Part shown: piece by piece, positions 1 to 8,558 of the stretch
How positions within the stretch are numbered: position 1 is the stretch's first letter
How the letters are laid out: the number at the start of each line of letters is the position of its first letter
Origin: Dyadobacter fermentans
Lineage (GTDB): Bacteria; Bacteroidota; Bacteroidia; Cytophagales; Spirosomataceae
DNA: 64,000 nucleotides
NCBI RefSeq assembly: GCF_019924045.1
Contig: NZ_JAHXBN010000010.1
Coordinates: forward strand, 558,001-622,000
Reading direction: 5' to 3'
Translations under genes and position numbers: made by a program
Notes under the pieces: model-generated
Told to the model about the DNA's origin: nothing
The model's input: only the letters and a program-made list of their open reading frames with translations
The model's database searches: none

Positions 1-539
1 TCAATAATTTTGCTTCGCGTGTTTTTAGGGAGACGGGCTAGAATGGTTTGATAATAGTTTGTGCCTTTGTAAATCAGTCCGTTTTCTTTGGAAACCAGAG
101 GCGTTATTGCCAACACCAGGTTCATCAGTTCGGAGACCTTCGGTATTTCGATGGATATTTTGTCGTTATTGAGGGCGATGTAGTTGACGTCGAAATTAGC
201 GCTTGGGATTTCAGTTTGTGCCACAATTAGTGTTTGAGCAGTATCCTTTCCGTTCAGGAGAATGGAAAATCTAACGGTTTGTCCAGGCCCAACATTGAAT
301 TCGAGGGAGTCGGTGTCGCTGATAAAAGAGATCTTTTTTGTTTCGCCTGTTTTGACATAAGTTTCATATACGTCTTGCTTTATTTTCGGGTCTACTTGCC
401 AATAGTCCGATTGGTATACCTTACCATCCCTGATGCTGATCAAATTTCTGCTTGATTGTAGCACAGGGTTCTGAGCGTACGCAGTGCCGAATGCCCAGTA
501 ATAGATAGAAATGATGATCAGTGTGGTGAATCGTGCCAT
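1..539 (-). CDS. Secreted protein of unknown function (3' end outside window)
   Basis: An open frame runs leftward from an ATG at 537-539 and leaves the window at base 1 without a stop, giving about 179 visible residues. The N-terminus is a clear signal peptide (MARFTTL, a hydrophobic run, then AYAQN) with cleavage probably after about residue 22. The rest is beta-rich and includes a segment reading FNVGPGQT followed by ILLNGKD. A similar N-terminal module stands in front of several Bacteroidota secreted hydrolases, but the catalytic part would lie beyond the window, so no function is assigned. Codon use and composition look like the neighbouring genes. The coding call is fairly firm and the family is unresolved. 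Confidence 0.6.
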   Translation of the reverse strand, partial: MARFTTLIIISIYYWAFGTAYAQNPVLQSSRNLISIRDGKVYQSDYWQVDPKIKQDVYETYVKTGETKKISFISDTDSLEFNVGPGQTVRFSILLNGKDTAQTLIVAQTEIPSANFDVNYIALNNDKISIEIPKVSELMNLVLAITPLVSKENGLIYKGTNYYQTILARLPKNTRSKII

Positions 540-672
540 CTTACATTGTCGTTTTGAGAATTTTGCCGTTTTCCAGTTTGGGGAGCAAATCACTAAAATT
601 CAATTTAGAGCAATGATGACCAGATGTCTTTCAGCTAGTATGCATGAGGTTCCTCTCGGTTATTATGCGGAG

Positions 673-1045
673 ATGGCGGATGGTTTTTACAACACTCATT
701 CAGGAAACCAACTTAACCCTGCAACAAAGTGCTTCTAAGGCAATCAACAGGCATTTGACCATTCGTAATTGGTTGATTGGCTTTTACATTGTAGAATTCG
801 AACAGAATGGCGAAGACCGTGCGCGGTATGGACAGAGATTGGTCGAAGAGATGGAAAAAGCCTTGGATGCCGTTGGGCTAAGTGTAAGGAGCTTGAAACT
901 GTTCAGGCAGTTCTATTTTACATATCCTCAAATTGTGCAGACAGCGTCTGCACAATTGAACGGTTTAAAACTGGCAACTTCGAACAAGCTCCCCCGGCCG
1001 ATTGGTAAAACTGATTACGATACCCGCGAGGAACGTAGCAGAATG
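673..1045 (+). pseudogene. Decayed 5' fragment of a YhcG/DUF1016 (PDDEXK nuclease) gene
   Basis: The translated pieces match the N-terminal domain of DUF1016/YhcG proteins: TLQQSASKAI, NWLIGFYIVEFEQNGEDRA and LKLFRQFY. The piece beginning at ATG 673 (MADGFYN) is in a different frame from the following TLIQET, which fits a two-base loss in an AC-rich run near 690. Near 1008 the frame breaks again: APPADW is followed by a stop, but restoring one base gives LKLIT, as expected in the family. Homology fades after about 1045 and the C-terminal PDDEXK nuclease domain is absent. The fragment runs into the 3' end of the opposite-strand DUF1579 gene. The family is known as a predicted nuclease often carried near restriction-modification genes. 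This copy is clearly dead. Confidence 0.75.
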
Positions 1046-1064
1046 AACTGGCACAAATGCATGG

Positions 1065-1562
1065 TCAACCGATGCGTTTATAAACCGTTTCTGTCGCTTT
1101 ATCTTCCTGGCCTTCCGGCGAAATGTTGTAAGCCGTGATGATCAATGTGTCCGGATCCGTCAGTTCGGCAACGGTACGCCAGTTCCAGGGGGCGGGGTAT
1201 TCGGGGACGCTGTATTGTCCAAGAACAGAAAAGCCATTCCCGGTAGGGGTACCATTGGAAAGCATCATGCCTGTGCCCATGTGAAAGCTGTCGATCCAGA
1301 ATGCTTGTGCGTTGCTATTGGGGATGTCGAAACCATAAATAGCAATGCCCTGAAATGGTTTGCCGTTCAGGCTGCCCTCGTATTCGTGCAAGAGGAAGCT
1401 GCCGCCGAGGATGGCTTTGATCGTTCCCTTCATTTCGGATTCGTCGGCGAGGACGTTGGGTTCGAACCAGGTTTTGGTAATGCCCTGCCAGTTGCCTGTC
1501 AACTCTTGCAGTTGACGATGTACCCCGGCTTCCAGTGATGTTTCAAATTTGCTTTTGCTCAT
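1065..1562 (-). CDS. DUF1579 family protein
   Basis: This 165-residue protein has no signal peptide. It carries the DUF1579 pattern: an N-terminal TGNWQG, then LGGSFLLHEYEG, GIAIYGFD and a closing beta strand TETVYKRIG. Proteins of this family form small single-domain beta barrels of unknown biochemical role, and many are annotated only as DUF1579. The gene is divergent from the GlxA-type regulator at 1770, with about 207 bases between them. That is a common arrangement for a regulator and a controlled gene, so control by that regulator is a reasonable inference. Its 3' end abuts the yhcG remnant. The start ATG at 1560-1562 fits family length. Confidence 0.8.
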   Translation of the reverse strand: MSKSKFETSLEAGVHRQLQELTGNWQGITKTWFEPNVLADESEMKGTIKAILGGSFLLHEYEGSLNGKPFQGIAIYGFDIPNSNAQAFWIDSFHMGTGMMLSNGTPTGNGFSVLGQYSVPEYPAPWNWRTVAELTDPDTLIITAYNISPEGQEDKATETVYKRIG

Positions 1563-1769
1563 AAGTATTCAGATTTAGTTTACCAGGAAAGGTACCCGAG
1601 CGCATTCGTGCGTTCATGGCAAATTATTGTCAATATATTCATTCAAAATTTGACAAAAATGCGATGGGAAGCAACTGCTTAAAGCGCCAACCGGGAGGGG
1701 TATTTGGGACAAAATTTCTATATTGGTGCCCGCTTTGACCTGAATGTCAAAGATTAAACCATCAACAAC

Positions 1770-2789
1770 ATGTTACAACTAGGACTATTAATTACCAACC
1801 GGCACCGCTTATTGAGCGTAGCAGCGATCCTCGACGTATTCGAATCGGTGAACAGCTTCTATGAGCGGGCAAACCAGCCGCATTTTTTTAACATCACGCT
1901 GTTCTCACCGGACGCAGAACCGGGAAAGTTTTACGGAGCTTATCCTATGCAATCGATTCATGAGTTCACCAAGCAGGATCTCATACTGGTACCCGCATTC
2001 GGCTCGGGGGACGTCCAGCTTTCGATAATGAGCAATCAATGCTGCATTCCGTGGCTTTGGGAGCAATATAAAAATGGTGCCGAATTGGCCAGCTTCTGTA
2101 CGGGCGCATTCCTGCTCGCAGCCGGAGGCTTGCTGAATGGCAAGCACGCCACCACGCACATAGATGCAGCGGAGGTGCTGGCTTCCAATTTCCCGGATGT
2201 CATCATGAAGAGCGATGCAGTGGTGACGGAAGACAAAGGCATTTTTACGAGCGGCGGGGCTACCAGCAGTTTTCACCTGATGCTGTACCTGATACAGCGT
2301 TTTTGCGGAAAAGACCTCACCTTGCGGACCGCTAAAATGTTTGCCATCGATATGGATCGAGAGCAGCAGACCTACTTCGGGACTTTTACACCACCTCAGA
2401 ACCATGGCGACGGACTGGTGAATATGGCGCAGCAAAAAATCGAGAAGGAATACCAGGAAGGCAGTACGATCGAAGTCCTCATTCAGGACATTCCCGCAAG
2501 CCGTAGAAATGTGGTGCGGCGGTTCAAGCAGGCAATCGGTGTGACGCCCATTGAATATTTGCAACGGACGCGTATCGAGGCGGCGAAGAAGCTGTTGGCG
2601 CAAACAGACCAGAGTGTGTTGGAAGTCATGCTGAATTCGGGGTATAACGATTTGAAATCTTTCCGGCAGCTGTTCAAGAAAAGTACAGGCGTGACGCCGA
2701 AAGAGTATCGCGACAAGTTTAATATAGCTCGGCTGGAAACCGGTGGGCGCTGGAACCGCCGCATGAGCGGCGCTTCTTACCTGGATTAA
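1770..2789 (+). CDS. GlxA-type transcriptional regulator (DJ-1/PfpI domain plus AraC HTH)
   Basis: The protein has 339 residues. Residues about 1-190 form a class I glutamine-amidotransferase-like (DJ-1/PfpI) domain with the nucleophile-elbow sequence ASFCTGAF (Cys110). Residues about 225-325 form the AraC-type DNA-binding domain with two helix-turn-helix motifs; the sequence SRRNVVRRFKQAIGVTPIEYLQ and the later YNDLKSFRQLFKKSTGVTPKEY are typical. It should be a cytoplasmic regulator whose N-terminal domain senses a small molecule; the ligand is not known. It is divergent from the DUF1579 gene and convergent with the large glycoside hydrolase gene, sharing a terminator with it. Family assignment is firm and the target genes are unknown. 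Confidence 0.9.
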   Translation: MLQLGLLITNRHRLLSVAAILDVFESVNSFYERANQPHFFNITLFSPDAEPGKFYGAYPMQSIHEFTKQDLILVPAFGSGDVQLSIMSNQCCIPWLWEQYKNGAELASFCTGAFLLAAGGLLNGKHATTHIDAAEVLASNFPDVIMKSDAVVTEDKGIFTSGGATSSFHLMLYLIQRFCGKDLTLRTAKMFAIDMDREQQTYFGTFTPPQNHGDGLVNMAQQKIEKEYQEGSTIEVLIQDIPASRRNVVRRFKQAIGVTPIEYLQRTRIEAAKKLLAQTDQSVLEVMLNSGYNDLKSFRQLFKKSTGVTPKEYRDKFNIARLETGGRWNRRMSGASYLD

Positions 2790-2793
2790 AACC

Positions 2794-2823
2794 AAAAGCC
2801 CGGACCTGACGATCCGGGCTTTT
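2794..2823. terminator. Bidirectional intrinsic terminator
   Basis: A perfect 11-bp inverted repeat (AAAAGCCCGGA and TCCGGGCTTTT) around an 8-base loop has an A-run on the left and a T-run on the right. It lies between the convergent genes ending at 2789 and 2845 and can serve both. Confidence 0.9.
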
Positions 2824-2844
2824 GATTTTAATGCTATTCCGACG

Positions 2845-5800
2845 TTAGTTAAGCTTGGCAATCTTGCGGAATGCCCGCTCGTTGCCTTGTTTGATTTCGA
2901 CAATGTAAACACTTGCCGGCAGGTGCATAATATTCAGTTGGTGCGAGAATTTGTTAGCCGTTTTATTCACCTGCGTATTCTTGTAAAGCGTTCCTGACTT
3001 CGCGTCAAAAATGCGGATTTCAATTTGGCCGGTTTTTTCGTTGGCAAGATCGATGCTGACGAAGTCGGAAGTGGGGTTAGGGTAGACTTTTGCTTCGGCA
3101 TGAAGTGATACCTCTTCTTTTGCAACTGGCACCGCCATTTCCACCGCCGCTTGCCGCGCATTCTGGCCGTCGGCCGCGATAACGAAAATCGGTGTTTCTC
3201 CGGCTGTAACGGTTACTTTGCCATCCACGATCGGCAGTTCGGTCATGGCCATGTTGTCTGCACCGGCGGTCGGCGTGTAAATGCGCGCAACGCCTGCCTG
3301 ATTCAGATTGACGGTATACTCAGCTGTTCTTCCCACTTCATCAGGCACGGTCAGGATGAACAGTGATTTGCCATTCAGCTCATACCGGTCGACGATCGGG
3401 TCGCTGTGAATTGTTTCCTTGTATTCGTACTGGCCGAACAGCTTCTGTGTTTGCAGGAAATAATCGGCAGATGGCCGGCGGGTCTGATCGTTATTGACGA
3501 ACCCAGCGGATGCGAACATGCCGCCGCCGCCGTTGTCGTCGTACATTTGATAGAAGAATAATTTCTCAACACCATTGCGGGCGGTGAACAGCGAGGTGCG
3601 CAAGATCCAGTCGGCCTGCGTTTGCAATGCGGATTTATTTCCGATTGGGATCGCTTTCAATGGGCTGTCCTGGTGCACATCGTAGCCGGCCTCGGTGTTC
3701 CAGATTGGAAGGTCGTTCGACAATTCGCGGGTTACTTTGACAAAGTTTTCGAGGATTTGTTTTGCATTGGTAACCTCCGGGGCCGCGCCGCGCGTGGAGG
3801 TGCCGCTCTGGCTCGATGATGCGTTGTCGGTATAAAGGTGGAAATTCACCACATCCCAGCAGAGATTCACCGTGCCGTCGGCATTATATCCGCGGAACTC
3901 CTTGCACCAATCTACCATTCCTTTTACGAAATCAGGGCCGGTAACGAGTCCGGCGATGACCACTTTCATGTTGGGATCGGCGTTTTTAACACCTACGCCG
4001 GGCCCCATCGAGTTCTTGTGGCCATCGTAGAATGCCGACATATTAGCGGCATATTCACGGGCTGTCTGGTAACCTTTGCGGCCTTTCCACCATTTATCGC
4101 GCTCATTGTCGCATTCGATGTATTTGATCAGGTTCAAACCGATCTTTACCTCGTTAACAGGGTCGTTGGTCCATCTCGGAGTCGTCGAAACGCTCAACAG
4201 CGAAGGATTTACATTGGCATTGCTTCCGTAACGCGCTGCATATTGAAATGCAACTTTGGCTTGCTCGATGTAAGAAAGGGGATCTGCGAAGTTCTTGCCG
4301 TAGCGTACCGGTACATTTTCGGGGTCGCGCTGGTCTTCGGGATAAGTCTCGCGGATCCAGGCGGGCTGCGTTTTGAGGCAAGCCAGTACCTCAATGCCTT
4401 CCTGTTTGCAACGTTGGTAAATCAGGTCGTAATTCCAACTTCCGCTCAACGTAGGATTGTAGGAATAAACACCCTCCGAAGATTCCAGTTTTTCCCAATC
4501 CATATAATGCCGCAGGCCTGTAAAGCTTTTGGCTACCTGAACTTTGGCTTCCACCAGCGACTCGGTATGTACGCCATCCTGGAAATACCACTCATAACCA
4601 TTCACACCGAGCATGTCATTCAAGGTGATGTGCTTGGTCCGGGCAGGTTTCGGGGTTTCGGTTTCAGGTGTGTAGCTTCCGTAGAACTCGATTTCGGTCG
4701 GTAAGGTGTTGGACATCGTCATGACCAGGTACCGGATGTTGCTCATCGGCTGATCGAGTTTGAACTGCGCGTCGCCGGATAGCTGCCGATCGGGGTAGGG
4801 GCCTACCCAGCCGTTGTAAATCTCGCCTGTGAATGTTGCCACCGGAATGCGTTCCCATTGATCCGTGATTACCGACAGTACCAGCGGGAAGTCCTGTGCA
4901 GAGCCGGTGAAATCAAAGAATTTGACCCCATTGAGCGTAATCTGCTCCCCTTCTTTCAGCGGATAGTAAGCTTCATAATTGTTGATTACCTTACCCCAGC
5001 CAGTGAGAACATTCTCCTGCGTATTGCCGTCGAACAGGCCGTCGAGGCCGTTGGCGGCATTGGTGAGCTGGTACCAGCGTTTCGGATCGATCGGGATTTT
5101 GGTACCCAGCGCCGGGTTATTGGGGTTTGAATTGTCGGAAACGGTAAATGTCCTGGCTACGTTGTCTGCCGTCAGGTAATTATTGTTTCCGGCTTGCGAG
5201 GCTGTAATGGTTACCTGTCCCGCGCTATGAATGGACGCTTTCCAGGTCCCGGTTGCATTGGAAACCGAAACAATCGAAGGATTGGAAGAAGTAAACTGAA
5301 CAGGTGTTTCCGGATTCGTGCTACTTGCGGTCAGATTGAATGAACCATCGGTTAGGTTTTTGTCCGAAATCGCTTCAAAAGTAATCACCGACTGTCCCTG
5401 AACGGATCCGGGGATTACTTCAAACCAGTTGAAGTTGAATGCACCGCGGTTGGCGAATATCCTGAAAATCTGGCTGCCGGCTTCCAGTTGAACAGTCGTG
5501 CGGACGGTAGTGTAGTTCTGCCAACCGCCGGTTTGCGGCACATCCACGCTGCCGAGTACGCTACCGTTTGTATTTTTGAACTGAATATAACCATTTCCCC
5601 ATTGGTTGGCTACCCTGAAATTGATCGTGTAGGTGCCAGCCGTTGGTACATTCACATTGTAATCCATCCAGTCGTTATCGTCGATGTAGTTCACATTGAT
5701 GTTTCCATCTACATCACCTGTAACCTCCGTGCGTACGTCCGATGCCGCGTCGAATGTTTCGGCTTCTATCCGGCTAGTCAATGCACGGGATTCTTTGGCC

Positions 5801-7020
5801 TCAAACCAGTTGAAGTTCCAGCCGCCTTTTGTAGCGAAAACCCTTAGCCTCTGGTTTCCGGCAGGGAGCGACGCCAGCATGCTGACGGTCTTCCAGCCTT
5901 GCATGCCCCCCGTTTGAGGCAACAGAATGCTGCCCAGTTCTGCGCCATCGCTGTTTTTCAAGGCAAGCGTGGCCTCTGGGCTGTATCCGTTTGCGATGCG
6001 GTAATTGAATGTAAAAATACCTGCCGCCGGAACGTGTACATCATACTCCATCCAGCTATTGTCCTGGATCCATTCTACATTCTGGCCACCGTCTGTATCC
6101 TCGGTATTTTGGAGCTGTACGCTGTAAGAATCATTAAAACTTTCTGCTTCGACCTTCGCAGGGAGGATCGTGCCCGTGATGCGGGCGCTGGCGGAGACAA
6201 ATGCAAACCAGTTGAAATTGAATGCTCCGCTTCGTGCAAAAAGCCGGAGCACCTGGCTGCCGGCAGGAAGGGGAACGGTGGTGGTAATGGTCACCCAGTT
6301 TTGCCAGCCGCCTGTTTGGGGCACACTTACTTGTCCGAGCACAATACCCGCCGCATTTTGTATTTCGATGACGCCGTTTCCGTAAGCATTGGCGACGCGG
6401 AATTGCATTTCATAATCGCGTGCATTCGCAAGGCTGATGTTGTAGTCCATCCAGTCGTTATCGTCGATATAGCCGACATTCTGGCCGCCTCCTTCGTCGC
6501 CGGTAGCTTCCGTGCGCACCTCGTACATGGCATCGAAGCTCTCTGCTTCCACTTTTCCAGCTACTATGGCGCGTGAGGCACTAACCTCGAACCAGTTGAA
6601 GTTCCAGCCGCCTTTCTCGGCAAAAACCCGAATTACTTGGTTGCCTTGTGGAAGTAGTGCGATGAACGACACCGTTTGCCAGCCTTGCATACCACCGGTT
6701 TGCGGGAGCACGATCCGGCCGAGCGACGCGCCGTTAGCGGATTTCAAAACCAGCGTCGCTTCGGGACTGTACCCGTTCGCAATGCGGAACCTGAACGTGT
6801 AGTAGCCCGCCGACGGCGTTTGGACGGCATAATCCATCCAGCTTCCATCCTGAATCCAGCCCACATTCTGGCCTCCGTCGACATCCGAAGTGTTTTCGGT
6901 GCCAACAGCATTCATTGCCGTGAATTCTTCTGCTTCGATCTTTCCGGGGAGTAGCTTATTCGACTGTGCCTGAATAGAGAAGGAGATGAGTAAAAAACAG
7001 AGTGTAAAAATTTTAGCCAT
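2845..7020 (-). CDS. T9SS-exported multi-modular glycoside hydrolase with four CBM6-like modules
   Basis: This 1391-residue secreted protein starts with a signal peptide (to about residue 20). Four carbohydrate-binding modules of CBM6 type follow at about 26-146, 155-274, 288-408 and 417-535. Modules 1 and 3 resemble each other, as do 2 and 4. An Ig-like beta domain (about 543-628) and a beta-rich region (about 645-785) follow. A TIM-barrel hydrolase of GH-A clan style spans about 800-1290, with candidate acid/base Glu973 in IECDNERD and candidate nucleophile Glu1110 in WNTEAGYD. The last 80 residues are a type A T9SS sorting domain (KVYPNPTSD through VYIVEIKQG), so the enzyme is exported and probably anchored at the surface. 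The GH family and substrate cannot be settled from sequence reading. It is a single-gene unit. Confidence 0.88.
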   Translation of the reverse strand: MAKIFTLCFLLISFSIQAQSNKLLPGKIEAEEFTAMNAVGTENTSDVDGGQNVGWIQDGSWMDYAVQTPSAGYYTFRFRIANGYSPEATLVLKSANGASLGRIVLPQTGGMQGWQTVSFIALLPQGNQVIRVFAEKGGWNFNWFEVSASRAIVAGKVEAESFDAMYEVRTEATGDEGGGQNVGYIDDNDWMDYNISLANARDYEMQFRVANAYGNGVIEIQNAAGIVLGQVSVPQTGGWQNWVTITTTVPLPAGSQVLRLFARSGAFNFNWFAFVSASARITGTILPAKVEAESFNDSYSVQLQNTEDTDGGQNVEWIQDNSWMEYDVHVPAAGIFTFNYRIANGYSPEATLALKNSDGAELGSILLPQTGGMQGWKTVSMLASLPAGNQRLRVFATKGGWNFNWFEAKESRALTSRIEAETFDAASDVRTEVTGDVDGNINVNYIDDNDWMDYNVNVPTAGTYTINFRVANQWGNGYIQFKNTNGSVLGSVDVPQTGGWQNYTTVRTTVQLEAGSQIFRIFANRGAFNFNWFEVIPGSVQGQSVITFEAISDKNLTDGSFNLTASSTNPETPVQFTSSNPSIVSVSNATGTWKASIHSAGQVTITASQAGNNNYLTADNVARTFTVSDNSNPNNPALGTKIPIDPKRWYQLTNAANGLDGLFDGNTQENVLTGWGKVINNYEAYYPLKEGEQITLNGVKFFDFTGSAQDFPLVLSVITDQWERIPVATFTGEIYNGWVGPYPDRQLSGDAQFKLDQPMSNIRYLVMTMSNTLPTEIEFYGSYTPETETPKPARTKHITLNDMLGVNGYEWYFQDGVHTESLVEAKVQVAKSFTGLRHYMDWEKLESSEGVYSYNPTLSGSWNYDLIYQRCKQEGIEVLACLKTQPAWIRETYPEDQRDPENVPVRYGKNFADPLSYIEQAKVAFQYAARYGSNANVNPSLLSVSTTPRWTNDPVNEVKIGLNLIKYIECDNERDKWWKGRKGYQTAREYAANMSAFYDGHKNSMGPGVGVKNADPNMKVVIAGLVTGPDFVKGMVDWCKEFRGYNADGTVNLCWDVVNFHLYTDNASSSQSGTSTRGAAPEVTNAKQILENFVKVTRELSNDLPIWNTEAGYDVHQDSPLKAIPIGNKSALQTQADWILRTSLFTARNGVEKLFFYQMYDDNGGGGMFASAGFVNNDQTRRPSADYFLQTQKLFGQYEYKETIHSDPIVDRYELNGKSLFILTVPDEVGRTAEYTVNLNQAGVARIYTPTAGADNMAMTELPIVDGKVTVTAGETPIFVIAADGQNARQAAVEMAVPVAKEEVSLHAEAKVYPNPTSDFVSIDLANEKTGQIEIRIFDAKSGTLYKNTQVNKTANKFSHQLNIMHLPASVYIVEIKQGNERAFRKIAKLN

Positions 7021-7165
7021 TCGTCGGGTCTACAAAGAAATTTGAGTGAAGATACGACGAATTTAATTTCGGCTACAATTTTTGTAGTAGTTTTTGTGAC
7101 GACAATTTGAAAGATAACTGCTTTGTTATGAAAAACTTCAAAATAGTGCAGTTCGTAAAATTCGG

Positions 7166-7426
7166 TTACTTAAATGCCGGTATACCAGGTTCTTCTCCTG
7201 GTAGCGGCTCCACTTCGGGAACGACGGGTTCCACCGGCGGTAACTCTGGCTGCGGCTCCACGGGTGGCGTCTCGGGTTCCTTCTCATAAGGCGGTGTTTC
7301 CTCGGGGATATCGGGTGATGGTACCTCGGGCCGGGGATCGAACGGAGGTGTTTCGCGCGGGTCGCCGGGATCGCCACCGCCATCCATAGCGCCCAGGTAG
7401 TCGTTTGCCAATTGATAAATATCCAT
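7166..7426 (-). CDS. Small Pro/Glu-rich protein of unknown function
   Basis: A short reading frame of 86 residues starts MDIYQLANDYLG. A Gly/Asp hinge is followed by about 60 residues of near-continuous acidic proline repeats (ETPP, PEVP, EPETPP, ELPPVEPVVPEVEP). There is no signal peptide or membrane segment, so the protein is probably an intrinsically disordered, rod-like cytoplasmic chain. The amino-acid bias is itself evidence for the frame, because a shadow frame would rarely give such a regular P/E pattern. Overlapping frames on both strands (7138-7500 and 7174-7389) look random by comparison. It stands alone between the hydrolase gene and the YjgN gene. No function is proposed. Confidence 0.55.
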   Translation of the reverse strand: MDIYQLANDYLGAMDGGGDPGDPRETPPFDPRPEVPSPDIPEETPPYEKEPETPPVEPQPELPPVEPVVPEVEPLPGEEPGIPAFK

Positions 7427-7521
7427 GATTTCCAGTTTTTTGATGAAATGAATGTCAGTCGATTACTAAAATAACTGTGCCGGAAGGTAAATGACACCAC
7501 GCTTTTTTGTGCCTGATAACA

Positions 7522-7540
7522 TGCTATTCATATAATAGCA
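7522..7540. promoter_or_regulatory. Palindrome in the -33 region of the YjgN-M48 promoter (candidate operator)
   Basis: A perfect 7-5-7 palindrome, TGCTATT-catat-AATAGCA, ends 12 bases before the -7 box at 7553. It would overlap the -33 region, a typical place for a repressor or activator site. The regulator is unknown. Confidence 0.45.
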
Positions 7541-7552
7541 CGTTGAAATTTT

Positions 7553-7560
7553 TATATTTG
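7553..7560 (+). promoter_or_regulatory. Promoter -7 box of the YjgN-M48 operon
   Basis: TATATTTG matches the Bacteroidota -7 consensus TAnnTTTG exactly and lies 27 bases before the ATG at 7588. No clear -33 TTG is seen at the usual distance; a palindrome occupies that space instead. Confidence 0.55.
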
Positions 7561-7587
7561 ACCTTCTTCAAATTCAAATCTAACTAA

Positions 7588-8541
7588 ATGGAACAGCAAG
7601 AAACCCGCCAGCTTACCTTTCATGGAGAGGGGGCTAAACTCTTCGGCATTTACATCGTCAATATTCTTTTGACTATCGTAACGTTCGGGCTCTACTACCC
7701 TTGGGCAAGGGCCGCTTTGTTGAAATACATGTATGAGGAGTCCGAGTTAGAAGGAAGCCGTTTTACATTTCATGGAACGGGTAAAGAAATGTTCCTCGGG
7801 TTTATCAAAGCCATCGGTATTTTCCTGGTGCTTTACGGTATTTTGTTTGGTGCAGCGGCCACCCAAAAACCGACCATTATGCTGCTCGGCTTTGCTGTTT
7901 TCTATATTGGTTTGCTGCTACTGATTCCAATTGCTATTCATGGAGCGCTTCGTTACAGAGCTTCGCGATCATCGTGGCGGGGCATTCATTTTGGTTACCG
8001 GGGTGATAGGAAAGAATTGCTGAATACATTCGTTATCGGAAGTATCATTACCCTCGTCACATTTGGTATTTATGGTGCGTGGCTTGTGATTGAACTTCGA
8101 AAATACATTTTCAAAAACCTGCGGTTCGGGAACATTACTTTTTCATATGAAGGCGAAGGCGGAGCTTTTTTCTGGCTTAATATAAAAGGCTATTTCCTGA
8201 CGCTGCTGACTTTCGGGATTTACGGTTTCTGGTGGGTAAAAGATCTTTTCAATTACTACGTGAACAATATCCGCATGTACCAGGGCGAAACGCGGCTGGC
8301 TTTCCGCTCAACGGCGACTGCCGGGGGGTATTTTAAACTTCTTATTGTGAATGTGCTGATCGTCGTCCTCAGTTTGGGGCTGGCTACGCCATGGGCGATC
8401 GTGCGAACGATGCAATTTGTATTTTCAAATATCCATATCGACGGACCGCTGGATGTCGATGCAATCATTCAAACTGAGGCCGACTATACCGATGCAACCG
8501 GTGAAGATCTCGCGGATATGATCGATATTGGGATTGTTTAA
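7588..8541 (+). CDS. YjgN family (DUF898) integral membrane protein
   Basis: The 317-residue protein contains three copies of the DUF898 pattern. Each has a short hydrophilic loop of the form RFTFHGTGKEMF or ITFSYEGEGGAFFWLN, followed by hydrophobic helices carrying LLTFGIYGFWWVKDL-like signatures. I count about six to eight membrane segments and no signal peptide. YjgN proteins are conserved inner-membrane proteins without a known biochemical activity. The next gene, an M48 peptidase 17 bases downstream, is the usual neighbour of this family in other phyla. The two are therefore read as one operon, and the YjgN protein may be a partner or substrate of the peptidase (inference). An operator-like palindrome lies upstream. 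Confidence 0.88.
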   Translation: MEQQETRQLTFHGEGAKLFGIYIVNILLTIVTFGLYYPWARAALLKYMYEESELEGSRFTFHGTGKEMFLGFIKAIGIFLVLYGILFGAAATQKPTIMLLGFAVFYIGLLLLIPIAIHGALRYRASRSSWRGIHFGYRGDRKELLNTFVIGSIITLVTFGIYGAWLVIELRKYIFKNLRFGNITFSYEGEGGAFFWLNIKGYFLTLLTFGIYGFWWVKDLFNYYVNNIRMYQGETRLAFRSTATAGGYFKLLIVNVLIVVLSLGLATPWAIVRTMQFVFSNIHIDGPLDVDAIIQTEADYTDATGEDLADMIDIGIV

Positions 8542-8558
8542 CCGACTTTACTGGCTTC

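Noticed and set aside
1905..2912. 335-residue open frame on the minus strand
   Set aside because: It lies opposite the GlxA-type regulator, which has a clear domain match; the product has no recognisable family and its composition is that of an antisense shadow.
3838..4704. 288-residue open frame on the plus strand
   Set aside because: Antisense to the catalytic region of the large hydrolase; no domain or signal peptide and it covers conserved catalytic codons on the other strand.
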